From positions 1 through 64,000 of the forward strand of contig NZ_JAKKUT010000007.1 of NCBI RefSeq assembly GCF_029582805.1: 64,000 nucleotides of DNA. Reading direction: 5' to 3'. This document shows, piece after piece, positions 1 to 7,072 of this stretch; position 1 is the first letter of the stretch; every line of letters starts with the position of its first letter. The translations under genes were made by a program, and so were the position numbers. The notes beneath the pieces were generated by a model. The model was given only the letters and a program-made list of their open reading frames with translations, ran no database searches and was not told where the DNA came from. This stretch comes from Candidatus Synechococcus calcipolaris G9 (GTDB lineage: Bacteria > Cyanobacteriota > Cyanobacteriia > Thermosynechococcales > Thermosynechococcaceae).

Positions 1-2220
1 TAACTGAGCAACGCTGATCACGTTGCCCTCCTCGTCTTTTGGTTGCCAGCCAGGAATCTGTAAAGCATTGTCTAGCAGAAATAGGATTGAGATTCCCAAA
101 TTTCTAGATAGCATCGCCCCATTATGTAGGGTAGTGATCAAGGTTAGATAATTGGTCACGCGATCAAAGTGAAGCCTTTGGCTAATGGTGTTTAGGAATT
201 GTTGGGCCTTCTTTAACCCCGTCATGATCGCCTTACCCGTTGAGTTAGTGGTTAGGGTGACATCTACGGCATTCTTGGCCACTGCTACCGCCGGATCGCC
301 TGTAACCTCATCAAATGTTTCTATTGACCGGGGGAATGTGTGCAACCCTTGACGAAATGCCACCGCCCCAATGATTCCGGTAATGAGGCCGGCAATTCCC
401 AATACTTGAATATTTCCGGGGTTCTCACCATCTGGGGCCATCTGATCTATGGATTGCCTAACCTGTTGTTCAGGGGCGATCACCGCTTGGTGATTCTCAT
501 TAAAAATCGTGCCGCCGCCTAACAATTCGTAGGTTTTCCGGGAATAGTCGCCCGGATCAACTAATGCCCATTGGGCCGTTTGGTTAAAATCTTGAATCGT
601 AGCGGCCGGTACTGTCCCCGGCAAGACTTGAAACTGGTGGCTTTGCAGTTGCCGACTACCACTTGACCCCGTAACGTAGGCTAACTGAACTTGTTCTAAC
701 TGGGGCCCATTGGCCGCCCCTTGTTCATCCTCCTTATTCAAGGCCTCCAGAATTTTGTTTAGGAGGGTCATAATTAACCCGTATGGCCCTAACTCAAACC
801 GACACGCGCTTGCTGAGTTTGTTGGATTTTCCGGGCCGGGGGTGAATTGATAATTTGGGTTGGGGCTAGGGTTGGGGTTATCTTGGCCTTGCGGGTTGGG
901 GTCAGTGGTGGATGTAACCTGTTCTCCAGGGATGGGAGATGTGATCGGTAGGGGTTGGGGTTGGGGGGATGGTTGCCTAGATGTTCCCGCGTTTTCTGTA
1001 GCGGCCGGGATGGGGTTGGGGTTAGACGGTGTTACCGTTTCTGTTGGCGGATCACCTAATGGCTGATCCGGATTAAATGGATTGGGGCTGGCCGGGCTAT
1101 GGGGTGAATGGGGCGTGTTGGGGTTGTATTCCGGTGGATTGTTGGGGTACGCCGGATCATGGGGCCTTTCTGGGTTAGGGGAGGATGGCCAGGCCGGCGG
1201 GCTTGCATCGCCTGGAATTGGTACGGGCCGATTATTGGGGCCGGCCGGCGGTACGGGATTATTAGGGTTGGCGGCGGGGGCTTCTGGTTGGGGTCTGGGT
1301 AGGGGACTGGCCGGGGATGCTCCAGGTACGGCCGGCGGCCGGGTTTGGGGACTGGCCGGGGTAGCTCCAGGAGATGGCCTAGGGGTTGGGGGGAAGCGAT
1401 CTTTAAGTGGTAGTTCAGGCTGACCTACGGGCGAAAATGAAACATCACCGCCTTGAATATCGTTCAGAACACCGGCTTGGGTGACTCCAGAAACAAACCA
1501 AGTAGAGCCGGCCCCGTTTCTCATATACCAGCCAGTGCGGCCTACAACTTTTTCAAACCGCAGTGAAATAGGCCCTACCGCGTTCCCCCATGTGCCACCG
1601 TTTGTTAACGGAGTCCAATTCCAAGATGTACCGCTTTGCCTATATAGTGTCTTGCTGAATTTGACCGTATAGGTAATGGCCTCACTGGCCTCAGTGGGAT
1701 AATAGGGGCCATTTTCGCCAGGGGGATATTTGATCGGTGGATTTAGGCCAACTAATGGCATCCCCAAAGCGGTGCGAGTGACTACATCCCGAAAATTAGC
1801 TAAGGGTGAGCCATCGTTAGCGTCCCTTAGTTTTTTGTTATAGAAGTCTTCAAGCTCTCGCTGTCTAGCTTGACGTTGACGGGATATATCCTCTAGCTTG
1901 CCAACCTCATCAATCAAGGCGGGAACGGCAAGGGCCGGCCCTAGCAATTTTCCTAGGCCACCTAAGCCGCTAGGCGGCTTGGGTAGTTTGGGCAGTTTGG
2001 GAATTTTAGGGAGTGGAATTTTAGGGGATGTTGGGGCCGGAGTTTGGGGGGTAAGGGGGCCGGGATGGGGGGCCGGTGGTTGGCCCGGGCCATTACCTAA
2101 GTCAACCAGGGGCCGGTTAGCGGACTCTTGGATCTGTTTCTGTTTTAGGGCCTCGGCCGCCGCGATCGCGGCCTCATGGTATTGGGGGGGGATTCTGGCC
2201 AGAGTTGAAGGGGATAGCAT
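1..2220 (-). CDS. Large proline-rich protein of the mobile element, partial (C-terminus beyond left edge)
   Basis: Reading the minus strand from ATG at 2220 gives 740 codons without a stop up to base 1, so the gene continues out of the window. I do not recognise the family. Visible layout: residues 1-40 charged and Ala-rich; 40-80 Pro/Lys-rich; about 115-240 a globular stretch with many aromatic residues (WNWTPL, GWYMRNGAG); about 245-445 a low-complexity linker of Pro, Asn, Ser and Ala with PNPN-type runs; then a second globular part with hydrophobic segments near residues 615-635 and 700-725. Globular head, Pro-rich linker and hydrophobic C-terminal part recall adsorption proteins of filamentous phages, but this is only an analogy. 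The start lies 4 bp after the stop of the small upstream gene, so the two are probably cotranscribed. Confidence 0.75.
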   Translation of the reverse strand, partial: MLSPSTLARIPPQYHEAAIAAAEALKQKQIQESANRPLVDLGNGPGQPPAPHPGPLTPQTPAPTSPKIPLPKIPKLPKLPKPPSGLGGLGKLLGPALAVPALIDEVGKLEDISRQRQARQRELEDFYNKKLRDANDGSPLANFRDVVTRTALGMPLVGLNPPIKYPPGENGPYYPTEASEAITYTVKFSKTLYRQSGTSWNWTPLTNGGTWGNAVGPISLRFEKVVGRTGWYMRNGAGSTWFVSGVTQAGVLNDIQGGDVSFSPVGQPELPLKDRFPPTPRPSPGATPASPQTRPPAVPGASPASPLPRPQPEAPAANPNNPVPPAGPNNRPVPIPGDASPPAWPSSPNPERPHDPAYPNNPPEYNPNTPHSPHSPASPNPFNPDQPLGDPPTETVTPSNPNPIPAATENAGTSRQPSPQPQPLPITSPIPGEQVTSTTDPNPQGQDNPNPSPNPNYQFTPGPENPTNSASACRFELGPYGLIMTLLNKILEALNKEDEQGAANGPQLEQVQLAYVTGSSGSRQLQSHQFQVLPGTVPAATIQDFNQTAQWALVDPGDYSRKTYELLGGGTIFNENHQAVIAPEQQVRQSIDQMAPDGENPGNIQVLGIAGLITGIIGAVAFRQGLHTFPRSIETFDEVTGDPAVAVAKNAVDVTLTTNSTGKAIMTGLKKAQQFLNTISQRLHFDRVTNYLTLITTLHNGAMLSRNLGISILFLLDNALQIPGWQPKDEEGNVISVAQL

Positions 2221-2224
2221 TACC

Positions 2225-2533
2225 CTAATTGGATGTATAGCTGGTTGGTAATGCCGTCGCTGACAATTCGCCTACCCCATTACTCCAAATTTTGCCTTGA
2301 CCCCGCCAACCAGCAACCAAGGGGAGATATAGGACGATCGCTAATCGCTCTGGGTTGGTTGATTGGTTCTCAAAAAAGACACTCTGGACATTGGCACTGC
2401 GGGCCGCTTGTCCTGGAGCTACCACGATCGTTGCCGATGGGTTGACCTCAGCTAGGGCCGATGCTGCCCATGCTGCCAATTCTTCAAGAGTGTTTACATT
2501 ACTAGGAATATTTGCGGTGCTAAAAGCTGTCAT
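2225..2533 (-). CDS. Small protein of unknown function, first gene of the minus-strand operon
   Basis: A 102-residue protein with no family I recognise. The start is set at ATG 2533, which has AAGGA about 10 bases upstream; a TTG 9 bases earlier is less likely. It has an N-terminal Ala-rich helix-like segment (LEELAAWAASALAEV), then an alternating hydrophobic stretch that looks beta-rich, and no membrane segment or Cys. It ends 4 bp before the large proline-rich gene, so the two are very likely translated from one mRNA. Position suggests a structural or assembly partner of the large protein, but nothing in the sequence proves a function. Confidence 0.65.
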   Translation of the reverse strand: MTAFSTANIPSNVNTLEELAAWAASALAEVNPSATIVVAPGQAARSANVQSVFFENQSTNPERLAIVLYLPLVAGWRGQGKIWSNGVGELSATALPTSYTSN

Positions 2534-2628
2534 TTTTGACAATCCTTAAGGGTTGGATACTGTCAGATTAGACCGCCGTTAAAGCCATGACAATTAACGT
2601 ATTTTAGATAGAATACGATGGGATAGAA

Positions 2629-2658
2629 AAACCTAGAACCTTTACAGGAACTAGGTTT
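2629..2658. repeat. Perfect hairpin upstream of the tyrosine recombinase
   Basis: AAACCTAG (2629-2636) and CTAGGTTT (2651-2658) are exact inverted repeats. Inside them, after an AA/AA internal loop, CCT and AGG pair again around a TTAC loop. No T-run follows on either strand, so it is not an ordinary terminator. It lies between the divergent minus-strand operon and the recombinase and could be a recombination site, a replication origin hairpin or an mRNA leader structure. Confidence 0.6.
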
Positions 2659-2726
2659 AGCGTGTGCAACTAAAAGGAGATTATCTTAGGCATTCGTATT
2701 ATAAATCAATGAATTACTAATTACTA

Positions 2727-3284
2727 ATGAAAATTCTACGATCTGGACAAGCTGAACCGTTAAACCCTGAAACTTTTTTAAGGCTTTATCAGGAATTGAA
2801 ACCGCCCCATAATTTTATTTTAGGGGTGACTTGGTACTGTGCTGAACGGGTTGGGGCCGTTTGCCAACTACGGCGGGCCAATGTTTACGATCGCAAGGGG
2901 AAACCCCTAGATGCTGTGGTAATTCCCGGGGCCAGTAGAAAGGATCGGTGTACCAGGGAAGTATCAGTTACCCCTAAACTGCGAAAATTATTAATCCAGA
3001 TTCCTAAATCTGATTCAGAGTGGCTCTTTCCAAGCCAGTTAAACCCTAAGAAACATATTCATCCTGATTGCTATAAGGCCGCGCTCTCTAGGGCCTGCAA
3101 ACGATTGGGCCTTGTGGGTTACTCTAGCCATTCTGCTAGACGTGGGGCCATCACTCATTTAGCGCGTTCTGGAATATCTGTTAGGGTCATTCAACAAATA
3201 TCGGGCCATAAATCCTTGGCCAGTGTCCAGCGGTATATTGACTTTGATTCGATAGAAGTTAGGGGAGGCCTAGAGCTTCTATAG
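2727..3284 (+). CDS. Minimal tyrosine recombinase (catalytic domain only)
   Basis: A 185-residue protein that is essentially only the catalytic domain of the phage-integrase/XerCD superfamily. The expected active-site set is visible: an Arg in the AERVGAVCQL helix, a Lys in the SRKDR beta-hairpin, HSARR (HxxR), GHKS (the second His) and the nucleophile Tyr in the following QRYID. The N-terminal SAM-like DNA-binding domain that makes normal integrases 300-400 residues long is absent, and no upstream frame supplies it. It could be a truncated but active integrase or resolve element multimers. It ends at 3284, overlapping the 3' end of the convergent 137-residue gene by 6 bp. Confidence 0.85.
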   Translation: MKILRSGQAEPLNPETFLRLYQELKPPHNFILGVTWYCAERVGAVCQLRRANVYDRKGKPLDAVVIPGASRKDRCTREVSVTPKLRKLLIQIPKSDSEWLFPSQLNPKKHIHPDCYKAALSRACKRLGLVGYSSHSARRGAITHLARSGISVRVIQQISGHKSLASVQRYIDFDSIEVRGGLELL

Positions 3285-3692
3285 GGTCTTGCCTATATAT
3301 TTGCTCCTGGTCTTGCCATCCTGTTTCCAGAATCCATACCAGTATGGGCCATGGGGGCATCGTTTACAGCCTGATTTTCCGCAGTATACCCCTTTTAGTT
3401 GGTAGGTCATGGTGGGGCCTGCCATTGGGTTCTTATCTAACCCGTTTTCCGTGGTTGGGGATGAATCGGTTAGATAAGATGCCTTAGAGCTTTCTAAGGC
3501 ATCCGCTTTACGTTTAGGTTTTGCGGCTTCCAGGGGTTGAGGAGTATTTAGGGAATCGGCGATCGGTGCCATGGAATTATTTAGGTCTTGCCGATCGCTG
3601 GACTGATTGCGATCGCCGCCGGCCTGGTTGCGATCGCTTTGAAGGTAAAAATCAAAGGTTAATTGCCGTGGATCATCCCAATGATCATCCAT
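3279..3692 (-). CDS. Small Cys-rich protein with a CGKSGC-RCPHGPYWY motif (DUF6788-like)
   Basis: 137 residues. The N-terminal two thirds is hydrophilic and looks disordered; the last 40 residues hold a compact motif, Y-CGKSGCKRCPHGPYWYGFWK followed by KYIGKTL, which resembles the small Cys/His domain called DUF6788 in mobile elements of cyanobacteria and archaea. Three Cys and one His could bind zinc. Its ATG overlaps the stop of the HTH gene by 8 bp, so the two are translationally coupled and probably act together in control of the element. The family name is from memory of the motif and should be treated as tentative. Confidence 0.65.
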   Translation of the reverse strand: MDDHWDDPRQLTFDFYLQSDRNQAGGDRNQSSDRQDLNNSMAPIADSLNTPQPLEAAKPKRKADALESSKASYLTDSSPTTENGLDKNPMAGPTMTYQLKGVYCGKSGCKRCPHGPYWYGFWKQDGKTRSKYIGKTL

Positions 3693-3927
3693 TTATCTGA
3701 TGGATCCGCTTGATATTCTCCAGGGCTTCTACCAATTCAGCTAGAGAGCAGTTTAGAAGATGGCAAAGCTTCTGCATTTCAGAAGGATTAAGAGTAGGCA
3801 TAGACCTTCCATTCTCCCATTCAGAGATAGTCTGACGGGTGACTCCTAGAAGTTCCCCTAGCTGTTCTTGGCTAAGGCTTACTTTTTGTCTGAGCATCTT
3901 AAAAGTTACCAGATCATCTTTTGCCAT
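3685..3927 (-). CDS. Cro/C1-type helix-turn-helix repressor
   Basis: An 80-residue XRE-family protein. The HTH is clear at about residues 14-45: LSQEQLGELLGVTRQTISEWE, followed by the conserved NGRSMPTL stretch, and a C-terminal helix that probably dimerises. It is divergent from the 78-residue gene at 4099, and the 170-bp space between them contains a near-perfect palindrome plus an extra half site, the layout of an autoregulating lysogeny or copy-control switch. Its stop overlaps the start of the downstream Cys-rich gene. Function as a repressor of the element is inferred from family and context. Confidence 0.9.
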   Translation of the reverse strand: MAKDDLVTFKMLRQKVSLSQEQLGELLGVTRQTISEWENGRSMPTLNPSEMQKLCHLLNCSLAELVEALENIKRIHQING

Positions 3928-3939
3928 TGTAAGGTTGAC

Positions 3940-3988
3940 CCGACATTATTGTGTGTGTATGATTGCTATGTCGGCTTAACCCGACATA
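3940..3988. promoter_or_regulatory. Putative operator of the HTH repressor
   Basis: TATGTCGG (3967-3974) and CCGACATA (3981-3988) are exact inverted repeats separated by CTTAAC. A third half site, CCGACAT, sits at 3940-3946, just upstream of the repressor start codon at 3927. A dyad plus a half site between divergent promoters fits binding of the adjacent Cro/C1-type protein and autorepression. Binding is inferred. Confidence 0.7.
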
Positions 3989-4098
3989 TTGCAAAAAACA
4001 AACAAAGCGATCGCCGGTTGGCAATCGCTCAGGGAGTTTTCATCTTTTTTTCACCCTAACGCGATCGCGGCCAATAACCGGCGATCGCTAATTCCCCC

Positions 4099-4335
4099 AT
4101 GCCTAACTTTATATTTCTGCCTAGGATTCAAACAACGTTCAACCTTGAACACTTAGTAAGGATTGAGTGGATAGATTCTGAGATTCAGATTGTACGTTTA
4201 GACTTTGTGGACGGCGATCCCCTGTTTATCGAAATGGCAGAGGCCCTAGAGCTTGAGAAATGGATCGAGGAATACTTTCCAGTGTTTTCGGTCAGGGCCG
4301 TAAATCCTCCACAAGATAAACCAGATAATCTTTAA
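4099..4335 (+). CDS. Hypothetical 78-residue acidic protein
   Basis: A short ORF divergent from the repressor and therefore possibly under its operator. The protein is acidic, with alternating hydrophobic and charged residues in the first half (beta-like) and an amphipathic helix around AEALELEKWIEEYF. No motif is recognised. The opposite strand also holds an 81-codon frame over part of it, but this one has the better start position relative to the operator and a more protein-like composition. It may be an early regulator of the element. Confidence 0.5.
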   Translation: MPNFIFLPRIQTTFNLEHLVRIEWIDSEIQIVRLDFVDGDPLFIEMAEALELEKWIEEYFPVFSVRAVNPPQDKPDNL

Positions 4336-4606
4336 TCCGCCTGATGAGGCCCCATGAAGCCAGGGGCCGAAATCGCTCCAAGACCAGGAGCGATCGCGGA
4401 TCGGCTTCCAACCCCGATCAGCGCGTTTTTCCCTTAGATTCCAGTGCCTACAGACTGTCGTAAGCTTCGGCTTTAATTTTGACCTAGGCACGGTCTAGGG
4501 GGAAACGCTAAACCTACTCGGGCCTATAGGGTGCCGTGAGTTCTGTCGCGGGTGTGACGCAGGCTAAGTAGGTTATCAAAATTTAGTCACACAAAGGGAA
4601 AAATAA
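4336..4606 (+). ncRNA. Structured leader upstream of the IS110 recombinase; candidate bridge-type RNA
   Basis: 271 bp without a convincing ORF lie directly before the IS110 gene, where IS110-group elements encode their bridge RNA. Visible structure: CCTAG (4483-4487) pairing with CTAGG (4495-4499) around a 7-nt loop, and AACCTACT (4511-4518) pairing exactly with AGTAGGTT (4567-4574) around a 48-nt interior. TCTAGGGGG at 4494-4502 is the exact reverse complement of 5920-5928 at the right flank of the element, which is what a guide loop would show, although nine bases may match by chance. The RNA itself is an inference from position and pairing. Confidence 0.4.
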
Positions 4607-5866
4607 ATGAAAGTTCTAGGGATTGACATCTGCTCAAGCTCCATAGTTTGCTGCGTCTTGAATGAACTTCCTGAAGATGTGCAAACGTATTATTTAGAGA
4701 ATGAGCCGATCATTTTGGAATCTGGCTGGGATGCAATTAAAGCGATCGCTGAAATTGATCCAGATGTTGCGGTGTATGAGCCTACGGGAGAATGTTACTC
4801 AAGGCAATGGGTTGAACGCCTGGGAGAATTAGGAATTGAGACTAAAGGGGTAGATCACAAGCGATTAAGGAGCTACAGGATCGGGCTAGGATTGCCTGAC
4901 AAGGATGACTTTGCAGACGCGATAGCCATGGCTTGTTATGCCCTTGATCCTCTGAAAAGTAAGGCGAGATTCGCCTTTCTAAAGCACCGCAGTCCTGAAA
5001 TTAGGGAAATTAGGGCATTAGTCCTACGATTACAACATCTAGATCGGATAAAGAACCCGATAGGTAATCGCCTGAAGCAAGACTTAGCGATCGCGATGCC
5101 TGAACACCAAAATAAAACCATTGATGATGCACCGCTATTTTGGGGCTGGCTGGCCGGTCTAAGAAAATCGGCCCGCTATGACCGCGACCTCGATAACACC
5201 GTGGGTCTAGGGCTTCTACCAGAAACCAGGATAGAGGCCGGGCTTTTGACTCAGATTCTCAAGGAAGAACAACGGATCACCGCTAAATTAGGCCCATTGG
5301 TCAATCAACCCCAATTTTCAGCATATAACAGGGTATTTTCTCGGTATGGCTTCGGACTAAAGATCGGTGCTTTGCTGTTGTCTCAGATATATCCCATCCA
5401 GGACTTTCTAGGGCCGGATGGCAAGCCAGAGATTATCCGCAGGAAGGGCAAAAACAGTGGAAAGCAAACAACGCGCTACCTATCAGAGAGACGTTTTCTG
5501 AAATGTTTGGGGCTTGCTCCAGTGCGAGAATACAGCGGCAAAAGCAAGAAATCTAAGAAGGGTGGATCGGAGCTATGCCGCAAAGCCTTGTGGCAATGGT
5601 GTCATACCCGCGTTGAGCCTAGGACGCGATGGGGCAAAGAGAAAAATATGATCATCAGACAATGGCAAATTTTGTATGGACAGGCTTTAGAGAATTTCAG
5701 CACCAAGGCTGAATTAATTGCTGCTCAAGAAACAGAAAAGAAGCTAAGGCCGGGTGGGATTAAGGTAAAAATGGCCCGGGCCTGGTTAAGAAGACGGGTA
5801 GGGTTAGCTCTATTCCATGATCTAGTAGATTCTGTGAGCCAGGAATCAACGAAGGGGATGGAATAA
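4607..5866 (+). CDS. IS110-family DEDD transposase/recombinase
   Basis: 419 residues, normal for the family. The N-terminal RuvC-like domain shows Asp7 (GIDICSS), Glu58 (YEPTGE) and the Asp cluster at residues 98-104 (DKDDFAD); the C-terminal Transposase_20 domain shows GLAPVREYSGKSKK with the candidate catalytic Ser near residue 310. IS110 enzymes, including the Piv invertases, join DNA through this combined active site, and some are guided by a bridge RNA. Nothing is broken: the gene has an SD-like AAAGGGA before ATG and no frameshift. It is the last gene before the core genome, so it may be the integrase of the whole element or a separate insertion sequence. Confidence 0.9.
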   Translation: MKVLGIDICSSSIVCCVLNELPEDVQTYYLENEPIILESGWDAIKAIAEIDPDVAVYEPTGECYSRQWVERLGELGIETKGVDHKRLRSYRIGLGLPDKDDFADAIAMACYALDPLKSKARFAFLKHRSPEIREIRALVLRLQHLDRIKNPIGNRLKQDLAIAMPEHQNKTIDDAPLFWGWLAGLRKSARYDRDLDNTVGLGLLPETRIEAGLLTQILKEEQRITAKLGPLVNQPQFSAYNRVFSRYGFGLKIGALLLSQIYPIQDFLGPDGKPEIIRRKGKNSGKQTTRYLSERRFLKCLGLAPVREYSGKSKKSKKGGSELCRKALWQWCHTRVEPRTRWGKEKNMIIRQWQILYGQALENFSTKAELIAAQETEKKLRPGGIKVKMARAWLRRRVGLALFHDLVDSVSQESTKGME

Positions 5867-5882
5867 AAAAAAAGCCATAAAA

Positions 5883-5930
5883 TCTCTAGGGTGTCAAAAT
5901 AAAGAACAGGTCATCATCACCCCCTAGAGA
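5883..5930. repeat. Inverted repeat between the IS110 gene and the cysK start codon
   Basis: TCTCTAGGG (5883-5891) and CCCTAGAGA (5922-5930) are exact inverted repeats with a 30-nt loop. The right arm ends directly against the ATG of cysK and takes up the position of its ribosome binding site. It may be the recombination site that forms the element's right end, a terminator-like structure for the transposase transcript, or a translational switch for cysK. Confidence 0.6.
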
Positions 5931-6926
5931 ATGGATATTAAAAACGGATTTGTTGCCACCATTGGTCAGACTCCCCTGATTCGTCTCAACAGTTTTAGTG
6001 AGGCAACGGGCTGTGAAATTTTAGGGAAGGCGGAGTTTCTCAACCCTGGCGGTTCCGTCAAGGATCGGGCAGCTCTGTACATCATTGAAGATGCCGAGCG
6101 GCGGGGGCAGTTAAAGCCTGGGGGCACTGTAGTGGAAGGCACTGCTGGCAATACTGGCATTGGCCTTGCCCATATTTGCAACGCGAAGGGGTACAAATGC
6201 CTGATTATTATTCCCAATACCCAATCCCAGGAGAAAATTGAGACCCTGCGAACCTTAGGGGCGGAAGTCCGTACTGTCCCCGCCGTTCCCTACAAAGACC
6301 CCAATAACTACGTCAAACTCTCGGGACGAGTCGCAGCGGAAATGGACAATGCTATCTGGGCCAACCAATTTGATAATCTCGCCAACCGTCAAGCCCATTA
6401 CGAAACCACAGGGCCAGAACTATGGCAGCAAACTGAGGGTAAGATTGATGGCTGGGTTGCAGCAACGGGGACGGGGGGAACCTATGCCGGGGTTGCACTG
6501 TATCTAAAAGAGAAAAATCCCAATATTCAGACGGTCGTGGCGGATCCTATGGGTAGTGCCCTCTATAGCTATGCCAAAACTGGAGAATTAACCTCCAGCG
6601 GCAATTCCATCACCGAAGGGATTGGCAATAGTCGCGTTACCGCTAATCTTGAGGGTGCCCCCATGGATGATGGGATTCAAATCCATGATCAGGACTGTTT
6701 AGAGGTGATCTATCAGTTGCTCCACCGGGATGGTTTATTCATGGGAGGGTCGGTGGGCATTAATGTGGGTGCAGCAGTTGCACTAGCGAAAAAGTTGGGC
6801 CCGGGCCACACCATTGTGACCGTATTATGCGATAGTGGCTCCCGCTATCAATCTCGGTTATTTAATCGGGAGTGGTTAGAGACAAAGGGATTGAGAATGC
6901 CGACCCTATCAGATACAGCAGGCTAG
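5931..6926 (+). CDS. cysK: Cysteine synthase A (O-acetylserine sulfhydrylase)
   Basis: PLP-dependent enzyme that makes cysteine from O-acetylserine and sulfide in the cytosol. 331 residues, as usual. The PLP lysine lies in GGSVKDRAA (near residue 42), the substrate loop reads EGTAGNTGIGLA, a variant of TSGNTG shared with a branch of cyanobacterial and fungal enzymes, and the phosphate-binding loop is GTGGTYAGV. The start codon directly follows an inverted repeat and has only a weak AGAGA upstream; native 5' sequence may have been displaced by the mobile element on its left. Confidence 0.93.
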   Translation: MDIKNGFVATIGQTPLIRLNSFSEATGCEILGKAEFLNPGGSVKDRAALYIIEDAERRGQLKPGGTVVEGTAGNTGIGLAHICNAKGYKCLIIIPNTQSQEKIETLRTLGAEVRTVPAVPYKDPNNYVKLSGRVAAEMDNAIWANQFDNLANRQAHYETTGPELWQQTEGKIDGWVAATGTGGTYAGVALYLKEKNPNIQTVVADPMGSALYSYAKTGELTSSGNSITEGIGNSRVTANLEGAPMDDGIQIHDQDCLEVIYQLLHRDGLFMGGSVGINVGAAVALAKKLGPGHTIVTVLCDSGSRYQSRLFNREWLETKGLRMPTLSDTAG

Positions 6927-7072
6927 TTCATTGATTCTCGTGTTTGCATGACAGTGAAATAGATTTTGCAAAAATAACAATTTCAGCTGCCATAAACCTA
7001 TCTTTCATAACTTGCAATAAAAAAAGTAAATAAAATGTTACATTTAGACATAAACGCTTAAATATAAATTTA

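Larger units (their letters stand above)
1..5930. mobile_element. Integrated accessory element with IS110-type and tyrosine recombinases (left end outside window)
   Basis: This segment groups seven ORFs unlike the housekeeping genes that start at 5931: a large proline-rich protein and a small partner on the minus strand, a minimal tyrosine recombinase, a repressor with its own operator, a small Cys-rich protein, a 78-residue unknown and an IS110-family recombinase. Two recombinases plus a self-regulating HTH module are typical of prophages or integrative elements. The right boundary is inferred to lie between the IS110 stop (5866) and the cysK start (5931); the left end is not visible. HIP1 octamers occur inside it, so it has probably been in cyanobacteria a long time. 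Whether it is one element or nested insertions cannot be settled here. Confidence 0.55.

Noticed and set aside
860-1423. Two Gly/Leu-rich plus-strand ORFs
   Set aside because: They are the reverse strand of the proline-rich linker of the large minus-strand gene; CCC/CCA codons read backwards give Gly and Trp.
4246-4491. Minus-strand ORF of 81 codons over the 78-residue gene and the IS110 leader
   Set aside because: Trp/Arg/Lys-rich composition without an SD; it spans structured non-coding DNA and the competing plus-strand frame looks more protein-like.
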